DNA from: Cyclostephanos tholiformis
Lineage: Eukaryota > Bacillariophyta > Thalassiosirophyceae > Thalassiosirales > Thalassiosiraceae
Assembly: GCA_036939975.1 (NCBI GenBank)
Contig: JALLPB010000713.1
Span: 1-13,432 of the forward strand
Reading direction: 5' to 3'
Length of the DNA stretch: 13,432 nt
The notes under the pieces: model-generated
Told to the model about the DNA's origin: nothing
The model's input: only the letters and a program-made list of their open reading frames with translations
The model's database searches: none
Shown here: positions 7,649-13,432 of the stretch, in pieces
Layout: every line of letters begins with the position of its first letter
Numbering within the stretch: position 1 is the first letter of the stretch
Made by a program: the position numbers and the translations under genes

Positions 7649-9976
7649 ATTGACCAGATTTATCAGTCAGAAATTTTGCTTCAAGATCCCCCACAGATGA
7701 CATTTCAAAAAACAATATCGGAGATCCAGTCCAATGTTTCTAGAATCAAATCCCAGTTGGCTCAAGTCACCAATAATAAGGGACATCTCAGACAAAAAAA
7801 TAAAAAAATTGGAGGGACAGCTGAGTGCTAGCAAGATGAAGAGGAATCAAATCATTATTGACTTACAAAAGGAGATGGAGAAGAAACTCACTCTGGAGAA
7901 AGATCATGCTTCTAAAGAGAATAAACAGCTAAAAATCACAATTGATTGGGCCTCCCAGAAAAAAAAACACCTGAACAATCAGCTTGATGAGGCAAATAAT
8001 CAGCTCCATGAGGCAAATCAGAGGTTCAGTGAACTGCTTGATTGGGCCTACCAAGATAATATTCCTTTAAAGAACAAGCTGGATAAAATATTTGGAGATT
8101 TGAGAAAATCCTCCCAACAGCTCGATAAGGCCGCCCTATGTAATTTGATGCTTAAGAATGTGCATGATCTATCCACACAAGAGAATAACCAATTGAGGAG
8201 TCATGAAGAAGATATCATGATCGCAAGGGCTGAATCAGAGAAGCATCTTGTTTTGAAAATGCTCCTGGATCAGCAATTGATCGAGCTTAGGGCAGAGAAA
8301 AAAACTGCTAAGGAGGGAGGTACAAGAGGCAAGGGATGGAGCTATGATTGCATTGAGCAAGGTGAGATGTAGGGAGAGGGATAGCATACTGACTGACCTG
8401 GAGGGCAAATTGCAAATGAGTGAGCATGAAAAGGAATCACTGATGCACAAAATATTGGAGTTGAGGAACAGGTTGCAATGATTACCTCAAGAGCAAGAAG
8501 CACATGCTGTATTCTACCAACCTGTTACTGTTTATTATCCAACAAGAGATGATATATGCAATAAAGAGCTTCTTATTGAATTCATGAAAGACTTCTGATC
8601 TCTAAGTTTTGATCCATCAAATGACCAAGAGATTGTTATGAATATTACAAAGACAGTACTCAATCTTGACCTGCTTCAATGCATCACAAAATTAATTCAA
8701 GGATCAATGAGAACATGCCACAACAAGGCAGCTGAAATGGGAATAGAATGGCCACCTCTCACACGTGCCACACAAGAAAAGATAATTGGTGCCAGCTATG
8801 ATGTTGCTTTGACTCATTTACTATTTCAATTGAAGTCTACATTCAGTGACTCCCTTTGAGAGGGATCATTAAATTATTTGAGATTGATCATATAATGCCA
8901 CGGTGCACATATGGGAGATTCAATACTCAAGATTATTGGAAGATAATGCAAATTCACCATCTCTCCAATTTACAACTGATCCCAAAATTGATGAATAGCA
9001 AGAAATCCACCAACAACATTACAATTTTGTACAAGTTTTTTGATAAGGATGGAGATTTTGTTACGTGGCGGGCTATTCCCCATAATATCAGGTTCATTGA
9101 TGCATCTGCAAGGAGCTTCAAGTCAAGAATGCATGAATTGGTTGAATAATGGATTAACCTTGGAGCCATTTATGCAGCAAAAGTGAGACTTGGTTTAGTC
9201 AATTCTAGTTCTGATTGGTTCTGTGATGTTGTGCATGCTGATGATAACGTCGATATGTTGATTGATCTTTCGATTGAAAATGTTTCTAACATTGGTGTAG
9301 GAGAGCAAGACTCATTTCAAGAAAACTTAGACAACTTTGGCAATGGAAGAAATGATAGTGATGAGAGTGAATATGAACCCATTGGGGAATGACAGTGGAA
9401 TGAATGACTATTTGGAAAAACAGATGAGAGAAGACCCATTCATGAATCCGACAATTAATGGTTTTCACTGGATAATGAGAGAGAGTGAGTGATGATGGTA
9501 GAATTGGGATAGGTTCCAAATGAACAACAATTCCCTGGAGATATTTAAATAAATTTATTGATAAGGAGGTCATGTTGGCATATTTCATTGAAAAGAGACA
9601 CATATCAACCGAAATTATAACAACAATTTCAGAGAATGATATATTACTTGCAAGCAGCGGAATGTTGACACAAACTAAAATCAAGAACAATGGCTTGAAA
9701 AGATTTTATGATTTGTTTGATAAAGCAAGAAATTCATATCATTACTGGGGTGGTCAGAAAGAGAATTGTCGAGGACTTCTATTCCAATGAAGGATAGTCA
9801 TTAAGCTGATAGATGAACTGTGCCATGTGATGGATCACCAAATGAGTGTACGATTTATAGAGCAACAGACAGATTCTCGTTGTAAAAATGGGAATATCAT
9901 TTCAGCAATTCGCTTTAGGGAATTTGATTATTATGAGATGACAACATTCATAATTGGCATTATATGGAGGATGTAA
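7649..9976 (+). pseudogene. Broken coiled-coil / HNH-nuclease gene
   Basis: A former gene whose protein can be followed across frames. N-terminal part: about 270 codons of Glu/Lys/Gln/Leu-rich coiled coil. It begins in one frame (7649 to about 7800, with QKTISEIQSNVSRIKSQLAQ), shifts at an A-run near 7785-7805, continues at 7800-8310 (LDEANNQLHEANQRFSEL and similar heptads), shifts again near 8315 and ends with HKILELRNRLQ at 8481. The middle part (8485-8855) has TGA stops at about 8482 and 8596. Next is an HNH-like nuclease region (8880-9005): EIDHIMPR (8880-8903), then HHLSNLQLIP and MNSKKS, matching D-H-x-x-P ... H-x-x-N-L-x-L ... N-x-x-K. An acidic tail follows to 9392, with one TAA at 9147. 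A C-terminal part runs to 9976 with further shifts and a TGA at 9788. HNH domains cut DNA using a metal ion held by His. With at least eight lesions, both stops and indels, it cannot make the full protein. Weak protein-like sequence upstream (7417-7570) may be its start. The domain family is known; this architecture I do not recognise. Confidence 0.65.
8880..9005 (+). other. HNH nuclease motif within the broken gene
   Basis: Reading from 8880 the frame gives E-I-D-H-I-M-P-R; 22 residues after the D-H pair come H-H-L-S-N-L-Q-L-I-P and then N-S-K-K-S. This is the order of HNH endonucleases: the D-H pair with the general-base His, the central Asn-Leu, and the final N-x-x-K with a metal-ligand position. 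All key residues are still present, so this segment decayed less than its surroundings or was under constraint until recently. The zinc-binding Cys pairs seen in some HNH proteins are absent. Confidence 0.6.
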
Positions 9977-10129
9977 TGTCTAACTGATATAAAACCCATG
10001 ATATAATGAGGTAGTATTACTTAGAGAGAGGATACGTAGTGCAATACTTCTTTACGATGATCAGGACACTAAAAGTTAGAGGTCAACTATGATTCCTTGC
10101 AATGATACCCCGACCAACTCCAGGCCCTG

Positions 10130-10400
10130 GCAAAGACACCACCAGCCTCATCGGTGCCCGTCCTCCCCCGCCCCCGCCACCACCATCACCCAACAATAGA
10201 AAACCCTCATTGATAACAAATCAGATACTGACGAACCTTCCACGTCAGCACGGTCATCTCAATTGCGGCAACGGGGTGGTGGTAGTCACGTCACCCCATT
10301 GCTCACAATCGGCGGTGGTGATGGCGGTGGCGGCGGTGGGTCATCGGCATGGATGGGGGGGCGGTAGTGGGGTTTTAAACGCTTGATTGGGGTGGGGGGT
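10130..10400. repeat. C-rich and G-rich low-complexity region with inverted arms
   Basis: A C-rich tract (10161-10191, CCCCCGCCCCCGCC then CACCACCATCACCC) is followed by G-rich tracts (10272-10282 and 10310-10400). The arm 10174-10190 pairs with 10317-10333 with one mismatch. Several runs of three or more G at 10330-10400 could form a G-quadruplex on the + strand. It lies immediately past the 3' end of the Tic22-like gene. Open frames here translate to Pro or Gly/Val runs and are not genes. Confidence 0.6.
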
Positions 10401-10417
10401 AAAAAGTTGAATCCTGG

Positions 10418-11530
10418 TTACAACACTATTAGGCGTTCTCCAAGGCGAAAAGGTTCCTCCTCACCCCGTCTACATTGTTCTGCTTTGGCCTTGCTATCCA
10501 CAGGTGCCACAAATCGCAACGTTTTCAATTCTTCATCATTCCCACCGGGACGTATCATTTCAGTGATGGTGGCAAAGAGCTCGGTAACTTTGACATTGGG
10601 GGATAAATTTTTTATGCTCTTGCCATCTGCGCCATTAGAATTTTTGTTCGTCATTAGTTGTCTCGTGTAGTCCGCGATCAATTGGTCTTTATGAAAATAC
10701 AACGGAGACACCACTTCACCCCCGTCAGTAATTGTCATATCCTCGATGTAGAATAGTGGAACCTTGCCCTCCGGTAGGTCATCGCTTCCATCGGCAGCTA
10801 GCGCATCTTCTATATCCGATTCCGATGGCGCCAACCTGAAGTATGCGCCTGCTAGCTTGCCCTTCGACGCTAGAGAAACGGCCAAATCCAACGGCACCGA
10901 CGTAATACGAGCATTCCTCCAAGGATTTATCTCGAGCTCATCCGCATCGTCCTTCGTCAGAACAACCTTCTTCGCTTTCATCTCCTTCTTCGTTTCCCTT
11001 ATAGCCTTGTCAGCTGACGAGATTGCCACGTCCAAGATTCTCCTCGCTTCTCCGTAAGAGAGGAAGAAGTAAGATGTCAATTTCGCATCCTCGCCTACAA
11101 CAAAGTAAGGCACCCCACGGGCATCAACTATGGCGAAGGTAGGTATCCTTTTCAGGAGGGAGGCAAGTTTGGACTGGGATACCATGCCTTCCTCGTAACC
11201 TCTACCGATGGCACTGCCAACGGCACTGTCGGCGGCTAGAGACTGCGTAGGCGAATATCCCATGGGTGATACTCCGATGAGAAGCGATGACGCCGTACGC
11301 GCTAGAATATCGCGACGAGTAGTGGCCATTGGCCTTTGTTGACGAGAAATCGAATCTGATTCGACGATGATACCATCACACTTCTCGACGTGCCTCGCGC
11401 TCAAGCGTTGCAACGATGGCGTAGCCAAGGACGGCCCGACATTAGCGCAGCGATAGTATGACACAGAAAACGCACTGGTCGGTAGGAGTACTGAATTGCT
11501 CAGGAGCAGCAGGTGGAAAGTGCGGAGCAT
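10418..11530 (-). CDS. Tic22-like plastid protein import component
   Basis: Tic22 proteins help precursor proteins cross the space between plastid envelope membranes; cyanobacterial relatives act in the periplasm or thylakoid. Signs in the sequence, numbered from the Met at 11530: a hydrophobic signal peptide (about 4-18) ending in PTSAFSV (18-24), an ASAF-type cleavage site with the key Phe at +1; a transit-like stretch rich in Ser/Arg; a twin Arg (72-73, TTRRDILAR) followed by a hydrophobic run and SLAA (97-100). The Tic22 core then follows: IPTFAIVDARGVPYFV (129-144), FFLSYGEARRIL (155-166), VPLDLAV (212-218), AYFRLAP (229-235), VPLFYIEDM (257-265), PLYFHKDQLIADY (276-288) and LRFVAPV (338-344). 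370 residues; Tic22 is usually about 250-280 plus presequence. An upstream in-frame ATG at 11566 would put 12 residues before the signal peptide, so 11530 is preferred. GC-rich, uninterrupted, no intron. Confidence 0.85.
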   Translation of the reverse strand: MLRTFHLLLLSNSVLLPTSAFSVSYYRCANVGPSLATPSLQRLSARHVEKCDGIIVESDSISRQQRPMATTRRDILARTASSLLIGVSPMGYSPTQSLAADSAVGSAIGRGYEEGMVSQSKLASLLKRIPTFAIVDARGVPYFVVGEDAKLTSYFFLSYGEARRILDVAISSADKAIRETKKEMKAKKVVLTKDDADELEINPWRNARITSVPLDLAVSLASKGKLAGAYFRLAPSESDIEDALAADGSDDLPEGKVPLFYIEDMTITDGGEVVSPLYFHKDQLIADYTRQLMTNKNSNGADGKSIKNLSPNVKVTELFATITEMIRPGGNDEELKTLRFVAPVDSKAKAEQCRRGEEEPFRLGERLIVL

Positions 11531-11654
11531 TATATCAACCCGATGATATTGCACTACTCGCTGCATTCAATCGGATTACAGCATAATATAGTGTAGATTT
11601 TCATCGGACTCTCCACATAACTACCTAGGTAGAGATATTTGTGGATTTAGGGCA

Positions 11655-11670
11655 AATAATAATAATAATA
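11655..11670. repeat. (AAT)5 microsatellite
   Basis: Five AAT units in the upstream region of the Tic22-like gene, followed by a G-rich tract. Simple sequence. Confidence 0.8.
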
Positions 11671-11709
11671 GGAGGGGCGGGAGGATTGGAGGGAAGGGTG
11701 TTGTGTTTA

Positions 11710-11729
11710 CACGTGCGCTAGACTGACGT
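11710..11729. promoter_or_regulatory. CACGTG box and CRE-like TGACGT upstream of the Tic22-like gene
   Basis: CACGTG (11710-11715) and TGACGT (11724-11729) lie about 180-200 bases upstream of the preferred start. TGACGT-type elements are bound by bZIP factors and are known as CO2/cAMP-responsive elements in diatom promoters; CACGTG also sits upstream of the FCP gene. Both are short, so function is inference. Confidence 0.25.
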
Positions 11730-11913
11730 AGGAATAAATACAATGAGGTTTAGGGAATGTAAAACCACTATGTCTAAAACCACTACTATACGTATCATAG
11801 TGTAAAATAAAATAATTTTATTAGACCATGATCTTCGTCCGCTAGTAATTAAAATAGCAAATAATATATTAATGTTGGAATGAATAATTCATTATTATTA
11901 ATAACACTAAATT
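11730..11913. other. AT-rich spacer between the Tic22-like gene and the transposase remnant
   Basis: Contains CATTATTATTAATAAC and a TTAGACCAT string also found near 6675. I looked for terminal inverted repeats of the transposon here and beyond 12523 and saw none I can support. Confidence 0.3.
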
Positions 11914-12523
11914 TTAGTCGCCGTACTCCACCTCGAACAGCTTCTCGCCATCGTTGATTGCGAGCTGAGTGACGATTGCACACGCTCGAAAAACATCGCC
12001 ATGTCGCAAAATATCATGGCGGTAGACCTGGGAGAGGATCCCCCAGGCCTTCAGCCGCCCGTTCAGCGTCTCGTGACGCGCGCGAACTCTCCCCTGCATT
12101 GCCTTGTTCTCCGGCGGATTCGCGGGGTTCGAGGGACACTTAATTTTGTCGGGGTGTCCCTCGTATCCCTTGTCCGCCTCGACCCTCTCGCCGGGGTCGA
12201 GGAAGTTGGAGAGAACTTTGCAAAAAATGCTGATATCGGTAAACTTACCAGCAGGGTAGGGGCCCTGGGTCCACATCAGGTCCACCCCCAAAATGCTTAG
12301 TCGCAACTCGTAGTGGAGGGCGGACTTGCCCCCGGCCGTATTTTTTAATATATATTATGGGACGCGACGGCGTTCCCTGGCTTCGCTTCCCCCCTGCTGG
12401 GGGATTCGGAAGTCTGTCTCATCGACTGTCATGATGACAGTCATCGAATTTTTTTCAAAACCTATTATAGTATTCCCAAATACGTGAAATAAAGAATTTG
12501 ATATTAATTCCTTTGTTAAATTC
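11914..12523 (-). pseudogene. DDE transposase (PIF/Harbinger- or IS5-like), broken by an in-frame stop
   Basis: Enzyme that would cut and paste a DNA transposon. Read on the minus strand, one frame is open from 12523 to the stop at 11914 except for a TAA at 12355-12357. Before the stop: FEKNSMTVIMTVDETDFRI, with the first catalytic Asp in VDETDF (about 12415-12430). After it: GGKSALHYEL, DLMWTQGPYPAGKFTDISIF, ERVEADKGYEGHP with the second Asp (D-x-G-Y type), MQGRVRARHETLNGRLK with the catalytic Glu, WGILSQVYRHDI, and FEVEYGD at the end. This string of motifs matches transposases common in diatom and oomycete genomes, from memory. The N-terminal domain is missing (TAG near 12524), and the stretch around the internal stop (RRRVP, stop, YILKN) departs from the family, which suggests a small local rearrangement with an inserted TA-rich segment. 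It is GC-rich, unlike the decayed genes to its left, so decay looks recent. Confidence 0.85.
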
Positions 12524-12785
12524 TAGAGTAATCAATACTCAGGCACCAGGTCTTGGTGTACAAGGAGGTGTTCACAGGATGAGCCAATTTCTCTATTTGG
12601 GGGAGGTGAAGGGAGTAGGGGGCGGCTCTGGGCGGGACAACTACTTGTAATTTCCAATTTCAATCGATTGCTACATCTACCACTCTAGAGCCGAACAGGC
12701 GGTCAATATTGCGACGATGCACCAGACTTTTTCCCCGTCCCCTCTCATCTCATCGGGGCGGTCTTTTTGATACTTGGTTACAATA
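12524..12785. other. Spacer without a supported gene
   Basis: Mixed composition, with a GGGGGAGGTGAAGGGAGTAG-like purine tract near 12599 and no open frame that shows protein features. It separates the transposase remnant from the retroelement-like fragment. Confidence 0.3.
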
Positions 12786-13004
12786 ATGACAGCCAGGGAG
12801 GTCGACGCCACATGCGGGTATTGCGACGTCTACGTGGACAATACGGTGATAATTTTCATGACTGACAACGGCAACTTCCACGCCGAGGTGAGTGAAAGTA
12901 ATGTTCGCATGCGCGGTATTCAGATTTCTACGCCCAATGGATCGATGATACTCAAACACTACTCTCTCCCTCCGCCAAAACGAAATCGACCGCCCCTAAA
13001 TTAG
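12786..13004 (+). pseudogene. Possible Copia-like retroelement protease-region remnant
   Basis: 72-residue frame from an ATG at 12786. Its middle reads VIIFMTDNGNFHAEVSES, then GIQISTPNGSMILKHYSLPPP. In diatom Copia (CoDi-type) polyproteins the aspartic protease region has the order D-[TS]-G-A-T, a variable loop, then I-x-x-x-P-N-G-x-x-I-x-S-x-H and L-x-x-P; here D-N-G, TPNGSMI..H and SLPPP fall in that order. The D-T-G is D-N-G, so the protease would be inactive. There is no upstream Gag or downstream integrase in frame. The likeness is from memory and moderate; it could be an unrelated short gene or chance. CYS positions in ATCGYCDVY might suggest a zinc knuckle but the spacing does not fit. 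Confidence 0.3.
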
Positions 13005-13208
13005 GTTTACTCTATTATGGGTCTAATGTAAAGTGTTCTAGTTATTCGAACTTTTCTAGATTGCCATCATAAATTAATATCAAAGTTTTATTGAGTTCAG
13101 TATGTGGGAGTAATAAATTCATGTTTATTGTGGCAATTTTACTCTCAACGAAATAATCGCTAACGCTTCTCTTTAACTTTACTTAGCCGATCTTTTCCTC
13201 GAGCGGAG
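13005..13208. other. AT-rich spacer
   Basis: AT-rich DNA with stops in all frames between the two retroelement-like fragments. No LTR ends (TG...CA), primer-binding site or polypurine tract could be identified. Confidence 0.3.
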
Positions 13209-13432
13209 CTAGGTGAGATCGTCATCCATGGGTTGCCCGACGATTGGCTGAAAACCTGCCGCCGCCGTGGCGAAGGCAGCGGTGATTTCCTCAGGCGTCA
13301 TGTGTGCGGCTGAGGAGGATGTGGAGGTAAGGGACGGATGTCCGGATGTAGAGGAATGGAAGCCGGTGGGCCGTCTTACTAAGCAGGTATGATGAAGAGC
13401 ACTAGTAGTGGTTGCAATTACCTGCTTAGTTT
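13209..13432 (-). pseudogene. Possible retroelement Gag N-terminus, truncated; extends past the window edge
   Basis: Minus-strand frame open from the window edge to a TAG at 13209-13211. From the Met at 13301 it reads MTPEEITAAFATAAAGFQPI, then VGQPMDDDLT and the stop; the next codons give LRS. Gag proteins of diatom Copia elements, as I remember them, begin with an Ala-rich helix of this kind, then a GxPxDxDLxxLRE segment, so the stop falls inside a conserved run and what follows (KRSAK then another stop) has lost the frame or been deleted. The Thr/Ser-rich stretch before Met (for example SLTSTSSSAAH) is also open, so the true start may lie outside. Could also be the C-terminus of an unrelated gene. 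Confidence 0.35.
13378..13430. repeat. Perfect 12-base inverted repeat at the window edge
   Basis: ACTAAGCAGGTA (13378-13389) and TACCTGCTTAGT (13419-13430) are exact inverted copies with a 29-base spacer containing ACTAGTAGTGG. It lies in the 5' part of the Gag-like frame. It may be the edge of an inverted-repeat element that continues outside the window, or a hairpin in a retroelement leader. Confidence 0.6.

Noticed and set aside
7734..8372. A free-standing 212-residue coiled-coil gene
   Set aside because: Coiled-coil sequence continues on both sides in other frames, so this open frame is only the middle of a broken longer gene.
7649..9976. Reassigned stop codons or recoding to explain the stops in the coiled-coil/HNH gene
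   Set aside because: Both TAA and TGA occur along with real frameshifts, while the intact genes nearby use TAA normally; decay is simpler.
10102..10386. Pro-rich open frame on the + strand
   Set aside because: Pure product of C-rich and G-rich simple sequence, without domain or plausible codon use.
12424..12442. Palindrome GACTGTCATGATGACAGTC as a regulatory hairpin
   Set aside because: It lies in the transposase frame around its first catalytic Asp and comes from repeated Met-Thr-Val codons.
12888..12923. A 36-base intron (GAG|GTGAGT ... ATTCAG|A) in the 12786-13004 frame
   Set aside because: The splice signals look good but 36 bases is too short for a usual intron and the frame is open through it.
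1..13432. tRNA, rRNA or CRISPR features
   Set aside because: No cloverleaf with T-loop and anticodon arm, no conserved rRNA segment and no regularly spaced repeats were seen.

Overview
The window looks like nuclear DNA of a diatom, probably centric. Three things point there. One gene is a fucoxanthin-chlorophyll a/c light-harvesting protein with the bipartite plastid presequence typical of algae with secondary red plastids. A second is a Tic22-like plastid import protein with the same kind of presequence. Between and beyond them lie remnants of DDE transposase and Copia-like retroelement genes of types I associate with diatom genomes. Species cannot be assigned from sequence alone.

Layout. 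1-350: upstream region of the light-harvesting gene, with a perfect E2F-type palindrome and a CACGTG box. 351-1076 (+): intact FCP/Lhcf gene with an unusual Lys/Ala-rich spacer after the presequence. About 1.25-10.1 kb: a long AT-rich stretch with no intact recognisable gene. It holds decayed coding fragments, all best read on the + strand: an unrecognised piece (1.25-1.77 kb), a RING-like zinc-finger remnant (1.8-2.3 kb), an unrecognised fragment with an internal repeat (2.6-3.3 kb), a Cys-rich fragment with a frameshift (4.0-4.5 kb), a fragment resembling a repeated domain of uncharacterised diatom proteins (5.1-5.6 kb) and a large broken coiled-coil plus HNH-nuclease gene (7.65-9.98 kb). 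Among them sit a 210-bp foldback (MITE-like) element, two strong hairpins, a TG-rich microsatellite and a 60-bp tandem duplication. 10.13-10.40 kb: C-rich and G-rich low-complexity DNA. 10418-11530 (-): intact Tic22-like gene. 11914-12523 (-): DDE transposase copy broken by one in-frame stop. 12786-13004 (+) and 13209-13432 (-): remnants resembling Copia protease and Gag regions in opposite orientations, ending at a perfect 12-bp inverted repeat at the window edge.

The two intact genes are both nuclear genes for plastid proteins and both are GC-rich compared with the degraded DNA between them, so the 9 kb gap looks like a graveyard of mobile or lineage-specific genes separating two housekeeping genes. 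The item most worth following is the coiled-coil/HNH pseudogene, whose reading frames can be followed for over 2 kb and which I cannot assign to a named family.
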